The translations under genes were made by a program, and so were the position numbers. A model generated the notes under the pieces. It had not been told where the DNA came from. It ran no database searches and worked only from the letters and a program-made list of their open reading frames with translations. From an uncultured Aquimarina sp. (lineage in GTDB: Bacteria; Bacteroidota; Bacteroidia; Flavobacteriales; Flavobacteriaceae), in contig CANMMM010000016.1 of NCBI GenBank assembly GCA_947498935.1, forward strand, positions 61,611 through 125,610: DNA of 64,000 nt. Reading direction: 5' to 3'. Positions 29,863 through 39,827 of this stretch are shown here, piece after piece (the stretch's first letter is position 1; each line of letters opens with the position of its first letter).

Positions 29863-32847
29863 ATGAAATTATTAAAATCACTTGTGCTATTAGGTATAGT
29901 GCTAGTATTCAGCAATTGTAATCAAGCTCCAGAAGATGCTAGTGATACAACCAATGCATTGACAGTAGAAACGCATACAGATGCAGCAGGTTTCTCATAC
30001 GAAACGGTCACTAACGATCCTACAGGATTACGTATGTATACATTAGATAACGGTCTAAAAGTGTACCTAGGTAAAAACGAAGAAGAACCCAAAATCCAAA
30101 CACTCATTGCTGTAAGAGCAGGATCTACCTATGATCCAGCAGACAATACAGGATTAGCGCACTACCTAGAGCATATGGTTTTTAAAGGTACTGATAAGAT
30201 CGGTACACAAGACTTTGAAAAAGAAAAAGTGTTACTGCAGCAAATCTCGGATCTATACGAGCAGCATAAAGCTGAAAAAGATGTAGCAAAGAAAAAAGAG
30301 CTTTATAAAAAAATAGATGAAGTATCACAAGAAGCATCAAAGCTATCCATTGCTAATGAATACGACAAGATGGTCAACTCATTAGGAGCAGAAGGTACCA
30401 ATGCATTTACGTCTAATGAGCAAACGGTGTATGTAAATAAAATACCTACTAATGAATTGGATAAGTGGCTTGCTGTAGAAAGTGAGCGTTTTAGTCAATT
30501 GGTATTACGCTTGTTTCATACAGAACTAGAAGCTGTATACGAGGAGTTTAATAGAGGGCAAGACAGTGACGGAAGAAAGCAATACTTCGCCGTGTTACAA
30601 GGTTTATTTCCTACACACCCTTATGGAACGCAATCTACAATTGGAGTGTCAGAGCATTTAAAAAATCCTTCAATGGAAGCGATTCATGCATATTTTGACA
30701 CCTATTATGTGCCTAATAATATGGCCGTTATTCTAGTAGGAGATATAGATTTTGATGCTACAATTAAAAAAGTAAACGATACTTTTGGTGGATATAAGAA
30801 AAAAGAAGTAACACACCCTACCTTCGAGAAGCTACCCCCTTTAACCGCTCCTGTAAAAAAAGAAGTATACGGGCCTACAGCAGAATCTGTATTCGTAGCG
30901 TTTAGGACTGGAGGAAAAGGAACAGAAGACGAAGTTATGGTTACGCTGATTGATTATATGCTAGCTAATTCTCAAGCTGGACTTATAGATCTAAATCTCA
31001 ACCAAAAGCAATTAGTACAAAACGCATCTTCTTACAGTAATTTTGATAATGACTATGGATTTCACTTATTGTACGGAACTCCCAAGGCAGACCAAACATT
31101 AGATGAAGTAAAAGAGCTATTAGTAGCACAACTAGAAAAAATCAAAAAAGGAGAGTTTGAAGACTGGTTATTAGATGCAGTGGTCAATGACCTTAGATTT
31201 TCTAAAATACAGCAATATGAAAATGCTACTTCTACAGCATATGCCTATTTAGATGCTTTTATTGGTTTTCAGGATTGGAAAAACCGTTTAGAAATGCTAG
31301 ATAAGATGAAAAAAATTACGAAACAACAAATCATCGATTTCGCTAATACTACATATGCGAATAACTATGTAGCAGTACATAAAATAAAAGGAGAGGATAA
31401 AAATATTGTAAAAGTAGAAAATCCAGACATTACTCCTGTAGCATTAAATAGAGACAAAGAGTCTGAGTTTTTGAAACATTTCAATACCATAGAAAGTACT
31501 TCATTAACACCTAAATATGTAGATTATAAAGCAGCAATTCATGAAAGTATCACTAAAAATGGCTTACCAATTGCTCATGTAGAAAATCCAAATAATGATA
31601 TTTTCGACTTAGACATTATTTTTGATATGGGAAGAGACCATGACAAAAAAATGAGTTTAGCTGCTGGGTATTTAGATTATTTAGGAACAGAAAAGTATAC
31701 TCCTGAACAATTAAAACAAGAATTTTATAAAATCGGAGTAAGCTATAACGTATTTACAACAGATGATAAGACATACGTAAGAATTTCTGGTTTAAAAGAA
31801 AATCTAGATGCGGGATTAGCGCTGCTAGAAGAGTTATGGAATAACGCAGTACCAAATCAAGAAACATATGTAAAATACGTAGACAAAATCTTAAAAGGCA
31901 GAGTAGATTCGAAAACCAGAAAAGGAAATATTTTTTGGAATGGCTTGGCTAATTATGCTAAGTATGGAGAAAACTCTAGATTGCGTAATATTTTTTCAGC
32001 CTCGGAATTACTAGCGATCAATCCGCAAGAGTTAGTTACTAAAATAAAAGAATTACGTAATTATAAGCACCGTGCTTTCTATTATGGAAAAGACCTACCG
32101 TCTGCCATAGCATCGTTAGATACACATCATATCGTAAATAAAGAACTTACAGCGTATCCAGAAAAAACTGCTTATCTAGAAAAAGAAACAGGAGGTAATG
32201 TATACTTTGTAGATTACGACATGGTACAAAGCGAAATAGCTTTTATCGCCAAAGGATCTCTATTTGATGTTGATAAAATGGCAGCTTCAAGATTGTTTAA
32301 TACGTATTTTGGGAGTGGCCTATCTTCGATTGTATTCCAAGAAATCCGCGAGTCTAAATCATTAGCCTATTCAGCATTTTCTAGTTACCAAAATGCTAGT
32401 GAAACAGGTAAATCTAATTATGTAACAGCATATGTAGGTACACAAGCCAATAAGCTACCGCAAGCGGTTGATGCCATGATGGAATTAATGACTACAATGC
32501 CAGAAGCAGAAGAACAGTTTAATCAGGCAAAAGAAGCTACATTAAAGAAAATAGCTGCGCAACGTATTACTAAATCAAATATATTCTGGAGCTACGAAAG
32601 ACTAAAGAAAAAAGGAATAACTAATGATTATAGAGAAGCTATGTATGCAGCGATCCAAAAAATGACATTAGAAGATTTAAAAAACTTCTTTAATGAAAAT
32701 ATAAAAGGAGAGCACTACAATGTGTTAGTCATTGGAAATAAAAAAGAAGTAGATATGAAAGCATTATCCAAGTTAGGTAAAGTACAAGAAATGGATGTTG
32801 ATTATCTATTTAACTATGAGAAAGATAAGGAAGATATTAAATTGTAA
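29863..32847 (+). CDS. M16 family metallopeptidase (pitrilysin-like), lipoprotein
   Basis: VFSNCNQ lipobox; HYLEHMVFKGT; 994 aa, two-domain architecture. Confidence 0.92.
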   Translation: MKLLKSLVLLGIVLVFSNCNQAPEDASDTTNALTVETHTDAAGFSYETVTNDPTGLRMYTLDNGLKVYLGKNEEEPKIQTLIAVRAGSTYDPADNTGLAHYLEHMVFKGTDKIGTQDFEKEKVLLQQISDLYEQHKAEKDVAKKKELYKKIDEVSQEASKLSIANEYDKMVNSLGAEGTNAFTSNEQTVYVNKIPTNELDKWLAVESERFSQLVLRLFHTELEAVYEEFNRGQDSDGRKQYFAVLQGLFPTHPYGTQSTIGVSEHLKNPSMEAIHAYFDTYYVPNNMAVILVGDIDFDATIKKVNDTFGGYKKKEVTHPTFEKLPPLTAPVKKEVYGPTAESVFVAFRTGGKGTEDEVMVTLIDYMLANSQAGLIDLNLNQKQLVQNASSYSNFDNDYGFHLLYGTPKADQTLDEVKELLVAQLEKIKKGEFEDWLLDAVVNDLRFSKIQQYENATSTAYAYLDAFIGFQDWKNRLEMLDKMKKITKQQIIDFANTTYANNYVAVHKIKGEDKNIVKVENPDITPVALNRDKESEFLKHFNTIESTSLTPKYVDYKAAIHESITKNGLPIAHVENPNNDIFDLDIIFDMGRDHDKKMSLAAGYLDYLGTEKYTPEQLKQEFYKIGVSYNVFTTDDKTYVRISGLKENLDAGLALLEELWNNAVPNQETYVKYVDKILKGRVDSKTRKGNIFWNGLANYAKYGENSRLRNIFSASELLAINPQELVTKIKELRNYKHRAFYYGKDLPSAIASLDTHHIVNKELTAYPEKTAYLEKETGGNVYFVDYDMVQSEIAFIAKGSLFDVDKMAASRLFNTYFGSGLSSIVFQEIRESKSLAYSAFSSYQNASETGKSNYVTAYVGTQANKLPQAVDAMMELMTTMPEAEEQFNQAKEATLKKIAAQRITKSNIFWSYERLKKKGITNDYREAMYAAIQKMTLEDLKNFFNENIKGEHYNVLVIGNKKEVDMKALSKLGKVQEMDVDYLFNYEKDKEDIKL

Positions 32848-32875
32848 TTACTAAAAAATATTTTCAAATAATAGT

Positions 32876-32905
32876 AAACCCTGTGAGAAATCACAGGGTT
32901 TGTTG
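32876..32905 (+). terminator. Stem-loop after M16 peptidase
   Basis: AAACCCTGTGA gaaa TCACAGGGTTT. Confidence 0.7.
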
Positions 32906-33089
32906 TTGTACACCTAGTAGTAATTCTTATATTTGAAACCATAAAAATAATAGCGTTTGTTTTAAGAGTGTGTACTCTATTAGTAATAGAAAAAATTATA
33001 GTGCATACTTTTAATTGCTTATATGATATTCAAGTAAGGGTATCAATAATTACCACATAGTGCAAACGCTACAAAATAGATACAACCTA

Positions 33090-33836
33090 ATGAATCTCTT
33101 ACAAGGTAAAACAGCTATTATCACAGGGGCTACTCGTGGTATTGGTAAAGGAATCGCAGAAATTTTTGCAAAAAATGGTGCGAACGTAGCATTTACATAC
33201 AGTTCTTCTGTAGCAGCGGCAAATACATTAGAAAAAGAATTAAATGAGCTAGGTGTTCAAGCAAAAGCATACCAAAGTAATGCGGCAAGTTTTGAGCAAG
33301 CAGAACAATTGGTAAAAGATGTCTTAGAAACATTTGGAGCCATAGATATCTTGGTCAATAATGCAGGGATCACCAAAGATAATTTGTTGATGCGTATGGG
33401 AGAAGAAGACTTTGATACGGTTATTGAGGTAAACTTAAAAAGTGTTTTTAACATGACTAAAGCTGTACAGCGTACCATGCTAAAACAGCGAAAGGGAAGT
33501 ATTATTAACATGAGTTCTGTCGTAGGAGTAAAAGGAAATGCAGGGCAAGCTAATTATGCAGCATCAAAAGCTGGTATTATTGGTTTCTCAAAATCAGTAG
33601 CATTAGAATTAGGGTCTAGGAATATTAGAAGCAATGTCATTGCGCCTGGTTTCATAGAAACCGAAATGACAGGGAAATTAGACGAAAAAGTGGTAGATGA
33701 GTGGAGAAAATCAATTCCTTTAAAAAGAGGAGGATCTCCAGAAGACGTAGCGAATGCCTGCTTATTTTTAGCTAGTGATTTGAGTGCTTATGTAACAGGT
33801 CAGGTGATAAACGTAGATGGAGGGATGCTTACTTAA
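33090..33836 (+). CDS. fabG: 3-oxoacyl-ACP reductase (ORF opens at 33060)
   Basis: TGATRGIGKGIA; NNAGITKDNLLMRM; YAASKAG. Confidence 0.93.
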   Translation: MNLLQGKTAIITGATRGIGKGIAEIFAKNGANVAFTYSSSVAAANTLEKELNELGVQAKAYQSNAASFEQAEQLVKDVLETFGAIDILVNNAGITKDNLLMRMGEEDFDTVIEVNLKSVFNMTKAVQRTMLKQRKGSIINMSSVVGVKGNAGQANYAASKAGIIGFSKSVALELGSRNIRSNVIAPGFIETEMTGKLDEKVVDEWRKSIPLKRGGSPEDVANACLFLASDLSAYVTGQVINVDGGMLT

Positions 33837-33981
33837 AAAAAAGTATCATGATATTTGTGGTAAATCAAGAGAAAGCATTGTATTTATAAGAAAAAGTCTG
33901 TTTTTTTAGAGGTAAAGTCTGTATATTTCATTTTTAGAACACAGTCATTTAGATATAAAACAAGTATACGCTAATTTTAGA

Positions 33982-36015
33982 ATGCAACTACAAGACATCG
34001 GATTTATAATAGCATCAGTAATTATAGCAATTATCGTAGCGCTATTTCATTATATGTACAAAGCAAAGAGCAAAAAAAGTGGTATCACTTTGTTCTTTGC
34101 TTTTTTACGTTTTTTAAGTGTTTTTTTATTGTTAGTATTGCTTGTCAATCCTACATTCAAAAAGCACACATATTATACAGAAAAACCAAGCTTAGTGATC
34201 GCTGTAGATAATTCTGCATCTATACAGCACCTCAATCAAAGTAATAAAGCCAAAGAACTATTAGCAGCAATAGTAAATCATAAAGAATTACAAAATCGTT
34301 TTAAGGTAGATTACTATTCCTTTTCAGATCGGTTGGTAGATTCCCTGACTACTCGTTTTGATCAAAAACAAACCAATATTGCAAATGCACTAGAAGAGCT
34401 AGATCAGATTTATAAAAACACGACAGCACCTATTGTATTACTTACAGATGGTAATCAAACATATGGGAAAGAGTATCAGTTTAAAAATACTACGTACAAA
34501 CAACAGATTTTTCCAATAGTGGTAGGGGATACAATGCGTATCACAGATACTAAAATAGAGCAACTAAACGTAAATCGGTATGCATATTTAAAAAATAAAT
34601 TTCCTGTAGAGGCTATTCTCACATACACAGGTACTGAGGCTGTAGATACTAAATTTCTTATACGATCAGGATCAAAAGTATTACATTCTCAGACTCTTTC
34701 TTTATCGAAGGAAAATAGTTCAAAAATTATCACTGTACATTTACCTGCAGATGCGGCAGGAGTGCAGCAATTTTCGGCTCAATTAGTACCTATTAAAGAA
34801 GAACAAAATACGATTAATAATCTACAGAGTTTTGCAGTAGAGGTTATTGACCAAAAAACAAATGTTGTGTTAATTAGTGATATATCACATCCAGATTTAG
34901 GAGCAATAAAAAATAGTATACAGCATAATGAAAGAAGAAGTGTAGTCATTAAAAAACCATCAAAAATTAATGGATTTGATGATTATCAATTGGTTATATT
35001 ATATCAGCCAACATCTAATTTTAGAGGAGTATATGCGGAACTACTTAAATCTAAAAAGAATTACCTTACTATTACTGGAGCCAAGACTGATTGGAGTTTT
35101 TTAAATGGTGTGCAACAAAATTATGCACAAGAACGAACTAGGCAGTCAGAATACTACTTACCTATATATAATCCTAATTATACTACTTTTCTAACAGAAA
35201 ATATAGGTTTTGAGGATTTTCCACCATTAGTTGGAGCTTTTGGAGAAACGACGGTTAAAGCTGCTAGTGATGTATTGTTGTATAAACGTATTGGAGCTAT
35301 TGAAACAAAAGACCCATTAGCGTTTACAATCGAAAACGAAGGTCAGAGAGAAGGGGTGTTATTGGGAGAAGGTATTTGGCGATGGAGAGCTCATAGCTAT
35401 CTAGCTTCTAAAAACTTTGATACGTTTGATGATTTTTTAGGGAAGATTGTTCAATATCTAGCATCTACAAAAAAGAAAAGTAGATTAACCACTTCGGCAG
35501 CCTCATTTTATTATGGTAATGCTAGTATAAAGATCAAAGCGGCTTATTTTACCAAAAACTATGAATTTGACAGAAGAGGAAATTTACAAATCGCAGTAAA
35601 GAATAAAAAAACAGGAGCTGTACAACAAATCCCAATGTTGCTAAAAAATAATACGTATGAATCGGATATCACTAATTTAGCATCTGGAGATTATGAATAT
35701 ACTGTAACTGTACAAGGAGAGAATATAGCCAAATCAGGAGTTTTTGCAATATTGGATTATGATGTAGAACAACAATTGTTAAATGCAGATGTAACAAAAC
35801 TAAAGCAATTAGCGACTCATACAGAAGGGAGCGCTTATTTTGTAGATCAATCCAATCAATTGATCAATGATTTGATAGCAGATCAGCGTTATCTTCCTGT
35901 GCAAAAACGCAGAGAAAGTATCGTATCATTGATTGATTGGAAATATCTCTTAGCGATCATCATTCTAGTATTGGCAATAGAATGGTTTATCAGAAAATAT
36001 AAAGGACTTATTTAA
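33982..36015 (+). CDS. Membrane protein with VWA-like region
   Basis: N-terminal TMs, SLVIAVDNSASI (MIDAS-like), C-terminal TM; BatA-like layout. Confidence 0.75.
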   Translation: MQLQDIGFIIASVIIAIIVALFHYMYKAKSKKSGITLFFAFLRFLSVFLLLVLLVNPTFKKHTYYTEKPSLVIAVDNSASIQHLNQSNKAKELLAAIVNHKELQNRFKVDYYSFSDRLVDSLTTRFDQKQTNIANALEELDQIYKNTTAPIVLLTDGNQTYGKEYQFKNTTYKQQIFPIVVGDTMRITDTKIEQLNVNRYAYLKNKFPVEAILTYTGTEAVDTKFLIRSGSKVLHSQTLSLSKENSSKIITVHLPADAAGVQQFSAQLVPIKEEQNTINNLQSFAVEVIDQKTNVVLISDISHPDLGAIKNSIQHNERRSVVIKKPSKINGFDDYQLVILYQPTSNFRGVYAELLKSKKNYLTITGAKTDWSFLNGVQQNYAQERTRQSEYYLPIYNPNYTTFLTENIGFEDFPPLVGAFGETTVKAASDVLLYKRIGAIETKDPLAFTIENEGQREGVLLGEGIWRWRAHSYLASKNFDTFDDFLGKIVQYLASTKKKSRLTTSAASFYYGNASIKIKAAYFTKNYEFDRRGNLQIAVKNKKTGAVQQIPMLLKNNTYESDITNLASGDYEYTVTVQGENIAKSGVFAILDYDVEQQLLNADVTKLKQLATHTEGSAYFVDQSNQLINDLIADQRYLPVQKRRESIVSLIDWKYLLAIIILVLAIEWFIRKYKGLI

Positions 36016-36031
36016 AAATTAAACACTTATT

Positions 36032-36847
36032 ATGGAAAAATTACCTAAAATTGGACTACCAATTCTTATTGTGATTGTGTTAGGAATTATTTTTATTTCT
36101 AAATCTACTGAAACCATCGGCTCGGGAGAAGCAGGTGTACTTTATAAAACATTTGGAGGGGGAGTGGTCACTGATCAACCACCACTTGGAGAGGGGTTTC
36201 ATCTAGTAGCTCCTTGGAATAAAGTAATTGTATACGAAGTAAGACAACAAGAAGTCTTCGAAAAAATGCAGGTACTATCTTCTAATGGGTTAGAGATTAA
36301 ATTAGATGCTTCTGCTTGGTTTCAGCCAGAGTATACTAAGTTAGGTCTACTACACCAGCAAAAAGGAGAAAACTATGTACAACGAGTATTATTACCTACT
36401 ATACGATCTGCAGCGCGTAGTGTAGTGGGAAGATATACGCCAGAGCAATTGTATTCTAGTAAAAGAGATGCTATACAAAAAGAGATTTACGAAGAAACTA
36501 AAAAAATTGTGGGTAATCAATACATTCAATTAAATGAAGTATTGGTACGAGATGTAACATTACCACCTACGATTAAAGAAGCGATCGAACGTAAGCTAAA
36601 ACAAGAGCAAGAGGCGTTAGAATATGAATTTAGACTAGCAAAAGCTAAGAAAGAAGCAGAAAGACAAAAGATTGATGCAGAAGGAAAAGCGGTAGCAAAT
36701 CAAATTCTTAGTGCTTCATTAACAGATAAAATACTAAAAGAAAAAGGAATTGAAGCTACATTAGAATTGTCAAAATCCCCTAATACAAAAGTAGTAATCG
36801 TAGGATCAGGAAAAGATGGAATGCCATTGATTCTTGGAAATCAGTAA
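36032..36847 (+). CDS. SPFH/prohibitin family protein
   Basis: N-terminal TM, GEAGVLYKTFGGGV, coiled-coil REAQ-like helix LAKAKKEAERQKIDAEGKA. Confidence 0.88.
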   Translation: MEKLPKIGLPILIVIVLGIIFISKSTETIGSGEAGVLYKTFGGGVVTDQPPLGEGFHLVAPWNKVIVYEVRQQEVFEKMQVLSSNGLEIKLDASAWFQPEYTKLGLLHQQKGENYVQRVLLPTIRSAARSVVGRYTPEQLYSSKRDAIQKEIYEETKKIVGNQYIQLNEVLVRDVTLPPTIKEAIERKLKQEQEALEYEFRLAKAKKEAERQKIDAEGKAVANQILSASLTDKILKEKGIEATLELSKSPNTKVVIVGSGKDGMPLILGNQ

Positions 36848-36885
36848 TCTCTGTATTTCTGATTGAATACTGATTTTAATTTTAC

Positions 36886-37046
36886 GAACTCATCTTGACT
36901 TTTTCTTTTTCCTAAAAAATGCCTGAAATTTACCTGTATTTCGTTACTTTTTTTGTTCGTAGCGCTGCTATGAATTTCAAAAAGTGCCTTATTCAGCCAA
37001 ATTTCCTCTCATTTTCGGTTAAAAACAAAAAGTCAAGATGAAGTTC
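36886..37046 (+). repeat. MITE-like repeat family B, copy B2
   Basis: GAACTCATCTTGACTTTTT...AAAAAGTCAAGATGAAGTTC terminal inverted repeat. Confidence 0.92.
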
Positions 37047-37052
37047 TACAAG

Positions 37053-37077
37053 AGGCACCTGTATCAGGTGTCTTTTT
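37053..37077 (+). terminator. Intrinsic terminator abutting B2
   Basis: CACCTG tat CAGGTG tcTTTTT. Confidence 0.7.
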
Positions 37078-37164
37078 GTATGCCATATTCCAATTAAATA
37101 AAAGTTAAAAACTGTTTTATAGGGTAACATTTGTAGTGTTTGAACAATTACTAAGTATTGTTAC

Positions 37165-37959
37165 ATGAGTGCTACAATGAAACCTCAATACGTTATGAAT
37201 ATAAAAATTACTAAACACTTACTATTACTAGCTACATTACTAGTGTGTATACTACTTGTTTCTTGTGAAACAGATGAAAAATCAATAGTTACAGAATCTG
37301 TAACTGGAAATGATAAAGGATTTTATATCCGAGGGATATTGAATGATGAAAAAGTAAATATAGGTAGAAATGATAGTTTACCTATCAAACAAGATACCTA
37401 TACCATAGATAATAACGGTAGTCAAACATTAGAAATAAATGTGCCAGAGAAAGATAGTGCGAGTTTTTGTTATGGAAGATATGTGAGCAGCATAAAATCA
37501 ATTTTTCGATACGAAGAGCAACCTGAGGCAACAACTAACACTGAAGAAGACACTGAAAACATACCTGTATTCAAAGAAAAACCTATAACTGCTAAAATAT
37601 ACTTTTCTAAAATTCCTATTGATGAATGTATATTTTCTAAGGAATTAGAAGGGATGAATGATTTTTTTGATATGGGTACGTATCAATATGAGCGATTTAA
37701 TGATAGTCTTTCGAATGTAGTTATTGTGGATTATTTTCCAGAAATAGTGACAGCGAATAAAGGAAGTTATTATTCATCTCGTTTCGGAGATAACGCTGAT
37801 TCGGTTTTTGAAATCAAAAACGTAACATTCATGCCCGATCATAATTTTATTGTAGAAGGCATACTTTCTTGTAAGCTTTATAATTCCAAAGACTCGACTC
37901 TTTCTAAGGAATTAAAGGATGGAAGTTTTAGGATATGGGTACGAAGTAACTATAGGTAA
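37165..37959 (+). CDS. Hypothetical lipoprotein
   Basis: Signal peptide and lipobox LVCILLVSCETDEKS; start could be internal (MNIKITKH...). Confidence 0.7.
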   Translation: MSATMKPQYVMNIKITKHLLLLATLLVCILLVSCETDEKSIVTESVTGNDKGFYIRGILNDEKVNIGRNDSLPIKQDTYTIDNNGSQTLEINVPEKDSASFCYGRYVSSIKSIFRYEEQPEATTNTEEDTENIPVFKEKPITAKIYFSKIPIDECIFSKELEGMNDFFDMGTYQYERFNDSLSNVVIVDYFPEIVTANKGSYYSSRFGDNADSVFEIKNVTFMPDHNFIVEGILSCKLYNSKDSTLSKELKDGSFRIWVRSNYR

Positions 37960-37986
37960 TTGCATAAGGAAATAATAGTTGTATAC

Positions 37987-38025
37987 AAAAGCCTCTCTGT
38001 CACATCATACAGAGAGGCTTTTTTA
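37987..38025. terminator. Bidirectional terminator between convergent genes
   Basis: AAAAGCCTCTCTGT...ACAGAGAGGCTTTTTT. Confidence 0.85.
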
Positions 38026-38051
38026 TTCTTAAATGTAAGAGGGGTTATATA

Positions 38052-38567
38052 TTATTTGTTTTTTAACTCCTCTGCTTGTGCTGTCCAATTATCTCTTTCG
38101 ATTCTACCAGGGAAGAACTGAATGAGTTCAGTAACTGTTTCGATATCTTCTATAGTGAATTTACTAATCTGATCAAAAGTATAGATACCAATACTATTTA
38201 GCTTCTGTTCAATAAAAGGTCCTACACCACTAATTAGTTTTAAATCGTCTTTTTGTGATGCATCAGCTTTACCGAAACTATCAAAATTCAATTTTGGTTT
38301 TTCAGTCTTGTCTCCATCGCTAATTGCTGCTATAGGTGCTACTTCAATCGGATCAGGATCCGCAGGAGGAGGAGTAAAGGTGGTATTTGCTTTTTTATAG
38401 TTCATGCTAGCATTGCGTAGTTTCTCTTTTTCTCTTAGACATTTATCTAGCTCTTCTTTGTATTTTTTCTTTAGGGCCCATCTAGAGAGTAGCCACCCTA
38501 GCAAGAACGCTAGGAAAAGTAATAAGAGTAAGCACCACCAATTGGCTTCGTTTAAAAAATCTAACAT
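38052..38567 (-). CDS. Membrane-anchored helix-hairpin-helix (flap-endonuclease-like fold) protein
   Basis: N-terminal TM; LKLISGVGPFIEQKLNSIGIYTFDQISKFT HhH motif. Confidence 0.75.
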   Translation of the reverse strand: MLDFLNEANWWCLLLLLFLAFLLGWLLSRWALKKKYKEELDKCLREKEKLRNASMNYKKANTTFTPPPADPDPIEVAPIAAISDGDKTEKPKLNFDSFGKADASQKDDLKLISGVGPFIEQKLNSIGIYTFDQISKFTIEDIETVTELIQFFPGRIERDNWTAQAEELKNK

Positions 38568-38582
38568 AGTTGCGTTGTTTAT

Positions 38583-39494
38583 TTAGTTTACAATAATTTC
38601 TATTCTTCTATTTTTTGCCCTGTTTTCTGGCGTGTCATTAGGAACTGCAGGCGCTAATTCTCCTTTGGAACTGGCTTTTAGTTTTTCAGCTTCAATTCCT
38701 TTAGATTTGAAATAACGAAGTACATTTCTAGCTCTGGATAAGCCAAAAGCTTGATTCTGTTCATTACTTCCTACATTATCTGTATGTCCTGTAATTAACA
38801 CTTTTTTAGAAGGATATTTGGTTAAATAGTTTTTGAGTTCTAAAGTGTAGTTGGCTAAAGTAGCGTCGGGTTTAAAACTAGTCGTACCGAAGTCTGAATA
38901 CAATGTTTTATTGGCGATACCTTTTTCTATTTCTTCGATTCTATCAGTATCGATTGCATGGAAGTTTAAGAGGATTCCTCCTTTGTAATGACCGTTAGGA
39001 TTGTAAGTATAGTCTTCTAACTTAGATTGTGCTAGAATTCTATCTCCGTTAATACCACCATCAGTTATTAAGAGGTTTTTGATAAAATTAGCTCTAGCTA
39101 ATCCTAAGCTGTCTCCAGTGTTTTTTTCTGCGAGTGTTTCATATCCATAGATAATAATATCTTGATCCTGATGAATACCAAGATGGTTTGCTATTTTGCT
39201 AGGAAAATCAGCAATACTATCTGGTATAAATACGGTGCCATCAGTGTTATTAATACGTAGGTTTTCTGGATACCTAAAGACATCATTGTTTTGTAGGTCT
39301 TTAGCGTATAAGCCATGCGCGAGTGCAAGACTGTCTTCATACGCTTTTTTGGCAAGTGCAGCTGCCTTAGGGTCTATTTTTTCTTCTACTGCTGCACTGC
39401 TATGATTGCCGAGGCACCAACTACAGGAGTAGTACCACCACATCCCTAGCATAGCAAAGAGAAGAAAAAGTAAAAAAGAAAATAAAATTCTCAT
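38583..39494 (-). CDS. OmpA family protein
   Basis: C-terminal VLITGHTDNVGSNEQNQAFGLSRARNVLRYFKSKGI...NRRIEIIV. Confidence 0.88.
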   Translation of the reverse strand: MRILFSFLLFLLFAMLGMWWYYSCSWCLGNHSSAAVEEKIDPKAAALAKKAYEDSLALAHGLYAKDLQNNDVFRYPENLRINNTDGTVFIPDSIADFPSKIANHLGIHQDQDIIIYGYETLAEKNTGDSLGLARANFIKNLLITDGGINGDRILAQSKLEDYTYNPNGHYKGGILLNFHAIDTDRIEEIEKGIANKTLYSDFGTTSFKPDATLANYTLELKNYLTKYPSKKVLITGHTDNVGSNEQNQAFGLSRARNVLRYFKSKGIEAEKLKASSKGELAPAVPNDTPENRAKNRRIEIIVN

Positions 39495-39632
39495 AAATGG
39501 ATGATTAATGTTAGTATTTTAAATTTATAAAAATGTTTTTACTAAATGATTATAATATGTTGATTTATATGCAAAAAGAGATGAATTACAAAATTTTAAG
39601 CTGAAATGCATTCTGAAGAAAAATATTTTTTT

Positions 39633-39640
39633 TAATTTTG
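39633..39640 (+). promoter_or_regulatory. Candidate his promoter -7 box (TAATTTTG)
   Basis: Matches Bacteroidetes TAnnTTTG, 22 bp upstream of the leader ATG; no good -33 box seen. Confidence 0.55.
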
Positions 39641-39661
39641 CAATCGTGAAAATAAAACAAC

Positions 39662-39718
39662 ATGAAAAGCATTTTTTTACATCATCATCATTCCTATACT
39701 TTCGCTCAAGCGTGGTAG
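39662..39718 (+). CDS. his operon leader peptide MKSIFLHHHHSYTFAQAW
   Basis: 18-codon ORF with four consecutive His codons, directly upstream of terminator and hisG. Confidence 0.9.
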   Translation: MKSIFLHHHHSYTFAQAW

Positions 39719-39750
39719 GTTTGATATATGTATAAAATCAGTATAAGTAT

Positions 39751-39785
39751 AAACCCGTTTGAGCAATTCAAACGGGTTTTTGTTT
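39751..39785 (+). terminator. his attenuator terminator
   Basis: AAACCCGTTTGA gcaat TCAAACGGGTTT TTGTTTTG, 12-bp stem. Confidence 0.9.
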
Positions 39786-39827
39786 TGTAAACTAGTGAGA
39801 ATTGATCAAACACAACAAATCATAATA

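Noticed and set aside
39759-39827. Upstream extension of hisG
   Set aside because: Begins inside the attenuator terminator stem; the ATG at 39828 gives the standard HisG N-terminus.
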